Notes: generated from the sequence alone by a model not told the origin. Positions 21,655 to 33,455 are shown, counted from the stretch's first letter. The stretch is DNA of 64,000 nt from Odobenus rosmarus divergens (GCF_000321225.1 NW_004450322.1:1702307-1766306), one strand, 5' to 3'. A program made the numbers and translations.

Positions 21655-21857
21655 GGGGTGCCTGAGTGGCTCAGTCATTAAGTGTCTGCCTTTGGCTCAG
21701 GTCATGGTCCCAGGGTCCTGGGATCGAGCCCCACGTTGGGCTTCCTGCTCAGCGGGAAGCCTGCTTCTCCTTCTCACACTCCCCCTGCTTGTGTTCCCTC
21801 TCTTGTTGTCTCTGTCTGTCAAATAAATAAATAAAATCCTTAAAAAATTAAAAAAAA
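21655..21857 (+). mobile_element. Carnivore tRNA-Lys SINE inserted in an older SINE tail
   Basis: Flanked on both sides by AAAAGATTTTATTT, which is itself a SINE tail read antisense. An older SINE tail was therefore probably the target; only stubs of it remain (about 21,640-21,654 and 21,858-21,880). Confidence 0.88.
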
Positions 21858-21884
21858 TAAAAGATTTTATTTATTTATTACACT

Positions 21885-22130
21885 GACACTGAAAAACAAT
21901 CTCCAAGGTATATTGTGAAGTGACATAAGCAAGATTCAGAGTATTATGCAAACTTTATGTAAAGGTGTGTTTGTGTTTATACACATCTAGAATACCTCTA
22001 GAAGGAGATACAAGACACCAAGAACATTGGTTGCCTCTATGAAGGGAAGGGAACCGGGTGGCCAGGGCATGGTGTAGGAGAGGGATGGTTTGAGATAGGG
22101 AAAGACAGTGGTGTTTTGTTATAAAAACCC
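21885..22130 (+). mobile_element. Ancient L1-3'-end-like repeat, uncertain
   Basis: CCAAGGTATATTGTGAAGTG, AGAATACCTCTAGAAGGAGA and AACATTGGTTGCCTCTATG resemble a common old repeat tail. Family not settled. Confidence 0.35.
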
Positions 22131-22135
22131 CTGGT

Positions 22136-22256
22136 GGAGCACCTGAGTGGCTCAATTGGTTAAGCGTCTGAATTAGGCTCCCCTGCTGAGTGGGGAGTCT
22201 GCTTGTCCCTCTCCCTCTGCTCTTCCCCCCTCCACTTGTGTTCTCTCTCTCTCTCT
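22136..22256 (+). mobile_element. Carnivore SINE with internal deletion
   Basis: The head runs to TTAAGCGTCTGAAT, then skips about 45 bases to GGCTCCCCTGCTGAGTGGGG. Its end faces the opposing SINE at 22,257. Confidence 0.85.
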
Positions 22257-22442
22257 AATTTTATTTATTTATTTATTAGAGAGAGAGAGCGGGGAGAGGG
22301 AGAGGGAGATGGAGAGAATCTCAAACAGACTCCACACTGAGCACAGAGCCGGATGCAGGGCTCGATCTCATGACCCTGAGATCATGACCTGACCCGAAAC
22401 CAAGAGTCAGACACTCAAATGACTGAGCTACCTAGGCACCCC
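22257..22442 (-). mobile_element. Carnivore SINE, antisense arm of an inverted pair
   Basis: Older type (AACCAAGAGTCAGACACTC). Joined tail to tail with the deleted plus copy. Confidence 0.9.
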
Positions 22443-22464
22443 AGTTAGTTAGGTTTTAACAGGG

Positions 22465-22925
22465 TGCCTGAAGGCCAGAAAACGGGGAGTCATGCCTGCT
22501 CTGGGAAAGTTAGAGACCTGCCCTGGCAGCATCCCCAAAACACCACCACAGGAAGCTGGATCAAACCAGACAGGCCCATGACAAAGAAAGCCAGACACCC
22601 TGACCAAGTAAGGGAGAAAAGGCATGAAACCTGCTCCCAAGAAATCCCATCCCCAAGTAATAAATATTCCACCCCTTGTTAACAACTGTAAATAAAAGAT
22701 AAGAGACCCAAAACCTCAGGGAGCTCAGCTTCCCCCTGAAGCTCACCTGCTCTCACATCTTGAGAGTGTACTCTTTCTTTAATAGGCTTTCCCACTTGCA
22801 CTGCTCAACCACTGTGTCTGATCTTTCCTTGAATTCTTTCTAGCAAGAAGAAAGCCTTTGGTGACGTCCAGGGATGGGCTGGGTGGAGGCCTCAGGGCCT
22901 GGGGATCTCCCCAGTCCACCTGGCA
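22465..22925 (+). mobile_element. Solo LTR of a class I ERV type
   Basis: An AAATAAAAGATAAGAGACCC box could act as a TATA region. It is followed by CTTTCTTTAATAGGCTTTCC and CCTTGAATTCTTTCTAGC, the usual order of U3, R and U5. Orientation is opposite to the pol-env remnant to its right, so it is a separate insertion. Edges are approximate. Confidence 0.6.
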
Positions 22926-24329
22926 ATGAAAGAATAACCCAAAGACATGTTGTAAATTATTATTGCACTGATTTGCTTGAACACAAAACCCTAATAACAG
23001 ATTGATTTTATCTAACTATGGATTTATCTGTAAGAAAGATGAGAGAGGAAAGAAGGAAAACAACAGCCATATTTGGAAATGGTGAACATTGTTTTCCTCT
23101 TGTGGGGTAAGCTGGCAACCAGCAAAAGGTCAGTTGGGGGTGTTCTGCCCTTGGTCAGCAGACTGGGTCCTCAGGGGGGAAATCAATGTAGATGTTTATG
23201 GATTCCCAGAGGACCTTGGGAATTTAATTCCGAGCAAGGTGTGACAGGCTGTGTCTGTGCTACATCTGTCACTGTCTTCTCCATCTCAGGTCTGCTAACC
23301 CTATACCAGCAACTTTCCCAGAATTTTTCAACTACCCCTCTCAGTCACTCAACACTCAGCCATGTTGACTATGAGGGCTGCTGGTTCCTTCTGATGCTGA
23401 TCATGAGTTAACTGTTGCTTTGGGATCATGGTTATGCAGCAACATTTAAGAACCTGGACATTAGATGGTAAAGGAGAGCGAAAAGCCTAAGGACAGTCAC
23501 ACTAAGAAATGTTGATATCCACTGCGTGTCCAATTTGTTAGTTTGCCTAAGCCCAACCTGGAGAGCAATTCACAAGGATTAGTTTGCTCAATATTAGTTA
23601 AGCAAGCAGCTTTTAAGTTAATTGATTGTACCACTTCTCCTAAGGTATTTATTGGGTGCAATAAGATGTGTTACCCATTGCCTGGACTCCACTTTGGCTG
23701 GTGAGCAAATAAAATGTCTATGTGATAAATTTGTGCTCATCTATTATACTTCTAATGCTTGAGCTATTTCTTTTGCTGTTTGAGTCAGAATCTGATATAA
23801 ATTATGGATAACATGATCTAGTTCAGGAACTCCTAGCCAGAGCATAAATCCTTGCACTAATCAGTGAAATAATGTCTTGGATACCTCCTGGTAAGGGAAT
23901 ACGTCAAAATAGTAATAAAACGAGAGCGCAGGGAAGTTCAGTTTTGAATGCCTGGAAAGGCTGAATGAGTATACTCAAAGTGTAGGCATATTTTAATATG
24001 GCAGGCATAGGAAATCCATCTGATTACACCAAAAGAACATCCCAGGGATGCACACTGAAGAGGCACAAACGTATTGTTTATGGTATCACTGACACTGCCT
24101 TTCATGTCCTCATGAGTGCATGCCCTGGAGTTTAAATGCAGTACTTGTAGTTAAAAGGACCTGAAATGGTCCTTTCTGGTGTAGCTCTAAGGTGTCATTT
24201 CACTGGTGTCTCTTCCCAACAACCCCAGTCTCCCAAAGACAAATCATGTAAGGGTGTATCTGGGGGTATTCTCTTTGAGAATGCAGCTTGCACCTGTTGA
24301 GCATATGATGTTGTTTTTGACAATATTTG

Positions 24330-24530
24330 TTTTTTTTTTTAAGATTTTATTTATTTATTTGACACAGAGAGAGAGTGAGAGCAGGAACACAAGCAAGGGG
24401 AGTGGAAGAGAGGGAGAAGCAGGCTTCCCGTGGAGCAGAGAGCCCGATGCAGGGCTCGATCCCAGGATGCTGGGATCATGACCTGAGCCTAAGGCAGATG
24501 CTTAACGACTGAGCCACCCAGGCGCCCCTG
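24330..24530 (-). mobile_element. Carnivore tRNA-Lys SINE, antisense
   Basis: Inserted in the ERV remnant. Flanks TTTTTGACAATATTTG (24,314-24,329) and ATTTTGACAATATTTG (24,531-24,546). Confidence 0.94.
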
Positions 24531-25057
24531 ATTTTGACAATATTTGATAAGCTTGAAATGTTAATAAGGTGGAGCCTGACAGAGGAGGAATCATTATAGT
24601 CTCGTGGGTCCTCCTGGAATCATTTCATGTGAGGGCCTCTAAGGATTAAACTTTTGTGGAAATTGGGATGATTTTGATTTTAAAAGATCACTGGTCCATT
24701 CAGTTCTGCCAAAATTTTATAGGTCAATATGATCAAGGAAGTTTTTATTTTAATGGATTTACCTTACACAGTTTCTTAAGTATTTCACCTGTAAAGTGAG
24801 ATTCCCTATCACTGGAGAGTAATGAATATACTATCAAAGTGGTAAAAACAAAATCTATCTGTTATTAGTTTTTGTTTGTTTTGGCAATATAATATTAGCC
24901 TTTTAGTAGGGGAAGACTTCAATCCAAGCATAAAACTAACAAACCATTACTAAAGTGTTGTAGGGATGGAAAAACTTTTCCTCTACCCTTTTATGTTCAT
25001 TCAGTGGGGCTTGTGAATTAAACTGACAAAAGACAGATGAGCAAGACAAAACACAGG

Positions 25058-25220
25058 TTTTTTATTTTTATTTTTTAGACAGGGGGAGGGGGGTGGGACA
25101 GAGGGAGAGGGAGAAGCAGACTGCTTGCTGAGCAGGGAGCCCGAAGAACCCCAGGACCCTGGGGTCATGACCTGGGCCAAAGGCAGACACTTAACTTTGA
25201 CTGAACCACCCTGGTGCCCC
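25058..25220 (-). mobile_element. Carnivore SINE, antisense, first of a tandem pair
   Basis: Inserted in LTR copy A. Ends ...CCCTGGTGCCCC and is followed at once by the GA-rich part of a second SINE. Confidence 0.85.
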
Positions 25221-25356
25221 AGAGAGAGAGAATCTTAAGCAGGCTCCATGCTCAGCTTGGAGCCCAAAACAGGGCTCTATCTCACAACATTGAGATCATG
25301 ACCTGAGCTGAAATCAAGAGTCAGCTGCTTAACCAACGGAGCCACCCAGGTGCCCC
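25221..25356 (-). mobile_element. Older carnivore SINE, antisense, second of a tandem pair
   Basis: Starts directly at AGAGAGAGAGAATCTTAAGC without a T-rich tail; that tail was probably the landing site of its neighbour. Confidence 0.85.
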
Positions 25357-25896
25357 AACCAGTTCTTTTTTGTTTTGTTTTGTTTGTTACATACACAGTG
25401 TACATACATGCAGAAGTGCTCAGTGATAAGTAACTCAGAAGGGTGGTTAGAATTGGGAGGCTTATATACCTGACTTAGTAGGGAAAAGGGTGGGGGAAAA
25501 AGGCTCTTATGAGAAGGACAAATAGGTTTCTTAGGAAAGACAAATGGGTTTTAGGAGAACAAATGGGAGCTAAGAAAGTTTGCGATGTTTGTTTATGCAG
25601 AGGCAAGTGGTCTTTCCCTTTTCTTCATGGCCATGAAACTTCCCTGGAGAGGGGATTTATGGTAGGTTTACTCTTGGTCTCTCTTCTGGGAGTAAATCTG
25701 AAGCGGGAATTTATGGAAGCCTCATTTACCAGAAGTTGCTGCTTTGAGTCAGATAATGGAAGCTCTAAGAGAAATTCTTTCTATGTCTGTTGGTTCTCAG
25801 TTGCCTTCAGCTCAAAATAATTTTTATGCCAGAGTGGCAGATTTTGGGGTGGCATATTCTATTCTCCTTCAGTGTTCAAAATTTTGTGATTTGGGC

Positions 25897-26436
25897 TGAA
25901 GGGTAGCAGAATATGGCACCCTAAAATATGCCTCTTTGGCATGCAAATTATTTTGAGCTGATTTTTTTTTTTTCAAGAAAAAGAAGACACAGGAGAATCT
26001 CTGAAAACAGAGTTGAATTAACTTTTTTGTAAGGGAAATTTACATTTGTAAGGGAAATCTCCATTTGTAAGGGTGTCTCCCTCTTTGTACCAGGAAGAGA
26101 AGGTTGATTTATATTCAAGGAACTCTCATCAATAGAGAATATGCCTGACTTAAATCTGCATAACATCCTTACCGTACTTTTCCTGGTAACCTTCCGTAAC
26201 TGCTCCTCCCCCTCCAACATCTTCCTTTTGTCATTAACTGAAGATGGTATTTAAGCTGGTGGCTTGGGCCATTTGGGGGAGTTTTATTGTTTTTTGGGGG
26301 CATCTCCCATGTATACGTGAGGTATACATATTATTAAACTTCTGTTTGTTTTTCTCTTGTTAGTCTGTCTTGTGTTACCGGGAGGCCTCCGCCAAGAATC
26401 TTGAAGGGTAGAGGGAAAATATTTTCCTCCCCTATA
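25897..26436 (+). mobile_element. Solo LTR, copy B
   Basis: Starts TGAAGGGTAGCAGAATATGG and ends ...TTTTCCTCCCCTATA. Target duplications GGGC (25,893-25,896) and GAGC (26,437-26,440) differ by one base. It lies 25 bases from copy A, head to head, and both split the same integrase segment. A GGTATTTAAGC box near 26,244 could be its promoter. Confidence 0.82.
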
Positions 26437-26474
26437 GAGCAATTGAATAAAACCCATTTGAAAATGTTCAAATG

Positions 26475-26615
26475 TTTTTTTTTTTGTTTTGTTTTAAGTA
26501 GGCTCCACATTCAGCATGGAACCCAATGAGGGGCTTTTTCTCACAATCCTGAGATCAAGACCTGAGGTGAGACCAAGAGTCAGCCACTTAACTGATTGAG
26601 CCACCCAGGATCCCC
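26475..26615 (-). mobile_element. Older carnivore SINE, antisense
   Basis: Perfect flanks GTTCAAATG at 26,466-26,474 and 26,616-26,624. It interrupts the integrase reading. Confidence 0.9.
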
Positions 26616-26879
26616 GTTCAAATGGTTTTTGAGGCAAGGGTTCTGAGCTCTGCTTTTCCTAATAGCTTTTCCTGGGTTATGATAATGACAGGGCAAGATT
26701 TGGCCACATTTCTGGAGTAAAATTTCCTCACCAATATTTTTTAAAAATTTGAACCAATTTATCTTTACCATTGTGAATAATTTCACAGAGAATACATTAA
26801 ACGTCTGGAGATGGTCTCTGGGAACATTAAGCAGCCATCTTGGCAACACAAATGCCCATCATTGTGATTAGGGATAAAA

Positions 26880-27287
26880 GCAGAAAAATGTGCATTTTTA
26901 GCCTGAAAGGTTGACCTATAGGCTGCATAGTTTCGATAAGGATCACATACGTGCTGGTTGCTACATTCTTAAAGGGTCTCATGACTGCGTGTAAATCTCA
27001 CCAATAGTTAATATCGAAGTGAATGATAAGCACCAGAGAAATCTTGCAAAAGTAGTTTTACCAGTAGAAATTTGAAGAAAACATTTATGATCTAATACTC
27101 CCTGCACATCCCCTCCCCTTTGAGCACAAAGCATATAACCTCCAGCTTCATACAGCAAAAGCGCAGCTCTTTATGCTCACGGGTCCTGTCCCCATGCTAC
27201 TTAAATAAACTTAGTAAGTTGCACCATAAAACATCTCAAGACTTCTTTCTTGACCGTTGCGCTCAATGATCCCAGAACAATTCTACA
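26880..27287 (+). mobile_element. LTR of another ERV family
   Basis: CATGCTACTTAAATAAACTT (AATAAA at 27,204-27,209) is followed by CAAGACTTCTTTCTTGACCG, an R/U5-like order, ending in ACA. The left edge is uncertain. Confidence 0.5.
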
Positions 27288-29107
27288 TATGACAGTTTTT
27301 GAGATGGCTGGTATTTCTTTTCTTCTGAGGGGGAAGATTATCAAATTTGAATGAGCCTTTCAGGATTCATGAAATTACATTGGACAAGCCCCTTCCCCCT
27401 GTCTGACAGTTACCTCTGCTTCATTATAATGTTAAAGTCTCTGCCCTAGGAGTAGCACAAGCTTCATTAACATAGGATGCAGGTGTAGGCATGTTTTCTA
27501 AGTATGCCTGCACAATCTTATGCCCACATTTACATGCTCCAAGAGCCAGTATAAACTGGATGGTGTCTTGGGCTCCTTCTCTCAGGTAAGGAATGCAAGG
27601 TCTTGCTTACTTTTGGAACAGCACTGGGAGTTTTAACCACTGATTTATTGTCTCTGATATAGTTAGGCTAGAGACTTGTGAGTTTTTGCATTCTCTTTGT
27701 TCCCTTAAAATCCTTAACTACTGAGCTTTTGCATTTCTTTGTAATTCTGACACCTCCTAGGAAGTTCTGCAAGAAGTGTGCTTGGACAGATAGGGCATAG
27801 ATCATGGAAAACAGTTAGGGGCCCCAAATGACTTGTCTCATGTCACAAAACTATATCTAATCTTTCTTTTTCTGGAGATCCCTAACTCTTTCTGCTTTCA
27901 ACAGTCTTATGATGAGCCCCTGATTTTTTAGCAAGTTTGCTTTCATGGGAGGAGCTTAGCCCAGTTAGAAATGCCTGATTTTGAGCTTGCTATAAGGCCT
28001 GCTCAGAGGAAGAAAAGGGCTACTGTCATATGAACCCCAAAGTAGGGGCTCTGGGACATGGACCTTTAGACCATTCATCAGTGGCTGAGGTCTAGCAATA
28101 GTACCTAACTGCAAGATAGGTCTTCAGCAGCTGCTTTTTTTTGGTTGTTTTTTTTTTGTTTTGTTTTGTTTTGTTTTTTTGAAGACCAGTGTTCCTTCAT
28201 CAGAATGAATGCAAGTAAATTGGCAGGCATTGATATCATGATAATATTTACCAAACAATCATTTGGTTGTATTCTTTGTTTTTCAGTAATACCAAATCTA
28301 TATAGCATTCTTATAACAAGCTGTAAGAAATGATCTCTGAAAGTATAGTCTTTATCTAGCATTCTTATAAATGGAGGAGATGCCATATATATAAATACTT
28401 CACATATATGAACTTTATCTACCAACACTATATTATACCTTGTCCTACATTTAGCAGAGAATGTTATACACAGGTCCAAACTGTTTTCTATAGGCATCTA
28501 TTTTTAAAAACTGACCAGCAGTGTAGTGGTTTATTTTATTCGATTTACTCCTTTTCAAAATCTCTTCCCTCAGTTACACTGCAGCTGTTCCTTACTCTTC
28601 TGTCATCATGCCTATTTCTTAAGAGCCCACTTTCAGGTCATTGCTTCTAATGTGCCATAGGAAGGAACTAGACAAACAAGCTTGTTAGTAAGTGGTGTGT
28701 GTGGGGAGGAATTCCAAATCTGAACGAGGCCCGAGGGCAATGAAATGGTTCAGCTTTAGAGCATGGGCTTTGTTAATGGATATTTTTGAGATCTATTGCT
28801 TTGCTTGGATGTTTCCTGCCTCCCACTTTTGTGGAAGTGGCTGTCAGACTGACACCTCAGGACGACATCGCCACAAACATTTCCACCAGTCTTGTGCAAG
28901 GTACTTGTCTGGGAATATCAAAGAAACACAGGACTCTCTGGATTCTTGGGAATTCAGTCTAATTTGGGATAGTAAATCCTCCTAAGAACAAAGCAACACA
29001 TTACACATTCATCCCATATCAAGTGGTTCAACGCTGAAGGAACACCTCATAAAGATTTCCTGTAAAAGATTTGTGTGGAATCAATTTTCTTTAGAGAAGG
29101 TGACAGA
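27288..29107. other. Unassigned interval, possibly more ERV-derived DNA
   Basis: No family recognised. A TTTTG-rich simple repeat lies at about 28,138-28,180. Open frames (for example minus 28,105-28,497) show no domain. Confidence 0.35.
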
Positions 29108-29111
29108 TACG

Positions 29112-29552
29112 TGTAGGAAAGGAAAAAATTCCCCTTATTCCTTTCTAGGTTCTTTGCCTGGATTAATAATTAAATTGACATAAGAGATTAACAGGGAAAA
29201 AAAAACAAGTTTTGTAAGTATAGGAACCCCATAAAAATATGAGACCCAAAGGGCAGCCAGGTAATTGAGGCTTATATAACATTTTGAGCTGAGGAAAGGG
29301 TAGGGATCTGGGATACAAAGGAGAAAAAGATGGTTGGAGAACAACCTTGTTATGTAGATACGTTTCTTAGGTAAAAGGTGTCTCTGGTAATAGCTCTCTT
29401 CCTGGTACAGGCCGACCATCCAATTGTAAATTTAGGCAGTTGAGGAGGAGGTAAAGAGCTTTTCCTGAATCTGCTGGGTTTTGATTGCCTTCAACTTAAA
29501 ATAATCCTTATGCCAAGAAGACATATTTTGGGGTGCCAAAATCTCTCTTTCA
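29112..29552 (-). mobile_element. Solo LTR, copy D
   Basis: Same family as copies A and B: GACATATTTTGGGGTGCC near its start on the minus strand and GGAAAAAATTCCCC near its end. Target duplications TACG (29,108-29,111) and TATG (29,553-29,556). Confidence 0.82.
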
Positions 29553-29637
29553 TATGCTTTGGTGAGAGCAGGAGAAGGCTGTTAAAATATAATTTTCAGA
29601 GAAAGGTAAAATCATGACTCTCATACAGATCTAAAAG

Positions 29638-30170
29638 TCAACACATGTTAAGGAATTAATTTTACCCCTATTAAAGAGGACCAGAGCCTTCCAGTAGCTA
29701 AAGTAGTAAAACAGACTTTATTCAGGAACTATTGCATTAGGGGGAAAAAAGAGAGCTCTGTATAGAACTGAGCTCAATTCCAAATGCAGCGAAGGCAGCT
29801 GGGGACTTAGAGCCTAGGAGCAGAATGAGGGCATCAGTGGATGGAAAGTTACTGAGAGGAGACATCAAAAGGGTAGGGAGATTCTTGCTAAATTGAGGTA
29901 ATAGGATTCTTGCTGAAAGCAGGACAGGATGGGATATCAAGGGTGGGGAGATTCTTGCTAAAATGATTTAGGATTCTTGCTCTAAGCGGGCTATGCAGCA
30001 ACCCCCCGCCCCCGCCCAAGGATGTAGAGCCAACATCAAGGCCTCACTGAGAACAGGGCTCAGGGAAGCTTGACCAAAGTTTGGTCAAGGAAAGTGTTTG
30101 TCACTTCTATGATATGAGAGAACCAGGTGGATGTTATAATTGGTTCAAGGAAAAGTCAAAACTGTACAGA
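29638..30170 (-). mobile_element. LTR of a second family (E type), antisense
   Basis: The minus strand has CTGAATAAAGTCTGTTTTAC (polyadenylation signal) and repeated GCAAGAATCYY units. The same units occur in the plus-strand copy at 34,367-36,975. The right edge is uncertain. Confidence 0.6.
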
Positions 30171-31195
30171 TTTACATGAAGTAAAGGAATGTTGAGACAA
30201 GTTGCACAGGTCCGCAAAAATGGTTTTGCCACAGAGGGAAGGAAGTTAATTAGAATTACTACCAAACAGGACAAAATTTACATAGCTATCAGCTACCTGC
30301 AGCTTACAAAGAATTGCAGAGTAGCTCAAAGACAACGAATAGGGCTAGGATCTGATAACCCAGAATGGCAGGCTATAGGCGATAAAGAGTTTTCCACTGA
30401 AACACAAATATTTCTCCATAAGGAGCTTCTGGCAAGGTGAATGGAGGGTTAAGAGCAGGGAAGTTAAGAGAGGAGGACTTTAGGAAGAGTAAGGAAGTCA
30501 CAAAAGGTTAACCCATTGGTTGGACTTGAAATGTGATCAGTAGGAGACGCAGTGGCTTTTTCAGGGTGAAAGAGAAGGTTTAATTTCAGATTCTCTAAAT
30601 CTTTAATGCATGTAGATCCTGTTTATGCATATTTGATCCTAATGGCTTTAGGATTCCTATCTGCTGATTCTAGGTACTTCTAGTTCCTGCGGCTACAGAA
30701 CTTTTCACTGAGCCAGGTAGTCTCTGAAGTTGTTCGTATGGGGTTTTTGAAAACCTTCGGACAGCTTGGAGCTGTATAGGTGGGGTGGGGAGGGAAAGAA
30801 CATGAGAAATTTGGCTTATTTTATTTCTGTGTGGCTTTTATTTTTAAAATAGCTCTGTACTCCTTGTAAAGTTTTCCCTCAGAACAGTTTTTCCTCTGCA
30901 CACTTTCTTTTTCTTCATCATGTTAATGGCTGCAGCTTTGCTCTGGTGAGTCAAAAGGAAGGACCAGATCTTCACGAACCACTTGCTAGAATAGAGGGAC
31001 CAAATTATATAGGAGGGCCCCTAGGGGAGATAGTAAGGTGAGGAGGAATGGGGATACAGGTGAGCATGGTGAGGGGCAGGGAGCGTGGGAGAGACATGAA
31101 AGACAAGCGCTAGGAAGGGCTTATCACAACAAATGGCTTAGTCCGGAAATGGGAGCTAAAATTCCAGTTCTGCTAGAATATGCCCACACTAATTT
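30171..31195. other. Unassigned interval
   Basis: May be continuing LTR or ERV sequence, but I recognise nothing specific. An AATAGGGCTAGGATCTGATA stretch and a G-rich GGTGGGGTGGGGAGGG run (about 30,780) are the only notable parts. Confidence 0.35.
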
Positions 31196-31211
31196 TGCTC
31201 AGAAGGTTTTT

Positions 31212-31404
31212 GTTTTTTAAGATTTTATTTATTTATTTGAGAGAGAGAGAATGAGAGACAGAGAGCACGAGAGGGAAGAGGGTCAGAGGGAGAAGCAGAC
31301 TCCCCGCTGAGCAGGGAGCCCGATGCGGGACTTGATCCCAGGACTCCAGGATCATGACCTGAGCCGAAGGCAGTCGCTTAACCAACTGAGCCACCCAGGC
31401 GCCC
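31212..31404 (-). mobile_element. Carnivore tRNA-Lys SINE, antisense
   Basis: Perfect 16-base flanks TGCTCAGAAGGTTTTT at 31,196-31,211 and 31,405-31,420. Confidence 0.95.
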
Positions 31405-31429
31405 TGCTCAGAAGGTTTTTGGATGCAGC

Positions 31430-31922
31430 TATATAAGGGATGAAAAAGTTTTCCTTGCCCCTCTTAGGGTGCCTGGGTAGGTCTGAACATTAAACTGACA
31501 AAAGACAGATTAACAGGAGGAAAGCATACAAATCTGTTTGATACATGTTTTATGTGTTGTGGGAGCTTTAATAAGGCCTGACCTAACAGACCCGAGCATT
31601 TTTAGGCTAGGTTTGATAAGGAGTAGACAGTTGTAGAGGGACATGATAGACAAGGAGTATGAGGTAAGTGTAGTAAACTGAGGGACACTTAGCAAGGCCT
31701 GTTCTTTCAGATTCTTCTCAGCATCCCTGTGTCTTCAGACATAAGGACGCCCCTTTCCTCTGGAGGTAGGCAGGGCACCCCTCACATGAGGGACTTATGA
31801 CCCACTTTAGGGCCGAAGGATGAGGGAAGGTGCTTCTGCTGTTTTTTTCATGCTCCTTCAGCGTAAAATATTCAGTATGCCAAGATACCATATTTTGGGG
31901 TAGTGTGTCTTGATCCCCATCA
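31430..31922 (-). mobile_element. Solo LTR, copy F
   Basis: On the minus strand it starts TGATGGGGATCAAGACACAC. Perfect target duplication CAGC at 31,426-31,429 and 31,923-31,926. The 3' terminus has decayed to TATA. Confidence 0.82.
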
Positions 31923-32064
31923 CAGCCAAGCATCTTTATTCCCTTTTTTATTAAAAAACATTTTTTATTATAGAATGGTCCTTATATTTTCCTCTATAAG
32001 AGAGTTCCCACAGAAACGTTAGGTTTTATGGGATTTGAAGGAATATTTAAGAATATTCACCCTC

Positions 32065-32262
32065 GGGTGCCTGGGTGGCTCAGTTGGTTAAGCGACTGCC
32101 TTCGGCTCAGGTCAAGATCCTGGAGTCCCAGGATCGAGTCCCGCATCGGGCTCCCTGCTTGGCGGGGAGTCTGCTTCTCCCTCTGACCCTCTTCCCTCTC
32201 GTGCTCTCTGTCTCTCATTCTCTCTCTCTCAAATAAATAAATAAAATCTTAAAAAAAAAAAA
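32065..32262 (+). mobile_element. Carnivore tRNA-Lys SINE, full length
   Basis: Flanked by AAGAATATTCACCCTC at 32,049-32,064 and 32,263-32,278. A third, weaker copy of the flank follows the SINE tail fragment. Confidence 0.94.
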
Positions 32263-32278
32263 AAGAATATTCACCCTC

Positions 32279-32353
32279 TGACCCTCCCCCCTCTCATGTG
32301 CTCTCTCTCTCTCATTCTCTCTCTCAAATGAATAAATAAAATCTTAAAAAAAA
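32279..32353 (+). mobile_element. 5'-truncated SINE tail fragment
   Basis: Only the CT-rich end and tail (GACCCTCCCCCCTCTCATGT ... AAATAAAATCTT) are present, followed by a third flank copy AACAATATTCACC (32,354-32,366). Confidence 0.88.
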
Positions 32354-32738
32354 AACAATATTCACCGAGTCATTTTTCCAAATGAGCTATAATTGACATA
32401 TAACATTGTATATGTTTAAATTATACAATGTGTTGATTTGATACATTTATATATAGCAATGTGATTACCACTGTAACATTAGCCAACACCTCTATCATGT
32501 CACATAATTATCATTTTTTTGTGGTGACACCATTTAAGATCCAGTCTCTTGGCAATTTGAAGTATATAATACAGTATTGTTGATTATAATCACTATGCTG
32601 TATGTTAGATCTCCAGAACTTATTTATCCTACATAACTGCAGCTTTGTTCCCTTTGACCGACTTCTCCCCACTTCCCCCACCCCCCGGCCCCAGTAACCA
32701 CCATTCTACTTTCTGTTCCTATGAGTTTGGCTTTTTAA

Positions 32739-32944
32739 TTTTTATTTTGAATTAATTTTATTTTTTATATATTTTTAGATTTATTTATTTCTTTGTTTGA
32801 GAGACAGACAGAGCGCACAGAGGGAGAGGGAGAAGCAGACTCCCCACTGAGCAGGGAGCCTGATGCAGGGCTCGATCCCAGGACCCCCAGGATCATGACC
32901 TGAGCCAAATCAGATGCTTAACCGACTGAGCCACCCAGGTGCCC
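32739..32944 (-). mobile_element. Carnivore tRNA-Lys SINE, antisense
   Basis: TGGCTTTTTAA flanks at 32,728 and 32,945. The tail has become AT-rich. Confidence 0.9.
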
Positions 32945-33455
32945 TGGCTTTTTAAGATTCCACATATAAGTGAGATCACAGAATATAGTACTTGTTTTTC
33001 TCTGTCTGATTTATCTCACTTAGCATAATATCCTCAAGGTCCATCCATGTTGTTGCAAATGACAGGCATTTCTTCTTTCTCATGGCTGAACAATATTCCA
33101 TAGTGTGTGTGTGTATACACACACTGTACCTTTTTTATCCATTCATCTGTTGATGGGCACTTAGATTGATTCCATATATTGGTTATTATGAATAATGTTA
33201 TGAACATGAAAGTGCAGATAGAACATTTCAAGATCCTGTTTTTATTTTCTTCAGATATATACCTGGGTGTGGTATTGCTGGATCATACAGTAGTTCAATT
33301 TTTAATATTCTGAGGAACCTCCATACTCTTTTTCACAGTGGCTGTACCAATTTAAATTCCCACTAACAATGCACAAGGGTTCCCTTTTGGCCACATCCTT
33401 GCCGACACTTGGTATCTCTTGTCTTTATGATAGCCATTCTAATAGGTATGAGGTG

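Larger units (their letters stand above)
24959..25871 (-). mobile_element. Solo LTR, copy A, inside the integrase remnant
   Basis: TG...CA termini. A 4-base target duplication GTGT lies at 24,955-24,958 and 25,872-25,875. On the minus strand it starts TGAAGGAGAATAGAATATGC and ends with a short A/T palindrome before TCCCTACA. Two tandem SINEs lie inside. Confidence 0.85.
22930..26850 (-). mobile_element. Dismembered class I ERV internal region (integrase and envelope remnants)
   Basis: Read right to left. 26,850-26,625 gives a cysteine/histidine-containing integrase N-terminal remnant (CHYHNPGKAI). 26,475-26,437 gives FEHFQMGFIQLL. 25,896-25,872 and 24,958-24,600 give AWIEVFPY and SDRESHFTGEI, the integrase core. 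23,860-23,455 gives LLTSQSGVQAMGNTSYC, like the envelope transmembrane subunit. The first core segment has glycine where a catalytic acid is expected, and frames carry several stops. Two solo LTRs and two SINEs cut it. It is long dead. The envelope call is weaker than the integrase call. Confidence 0.65.

Noticed and set aside
28105..28497. 130-codon frame, minus strand
   Set aside because: Its C-terminal part is the translation of a TTTTG simple repeat, and the rest matches nothing known.
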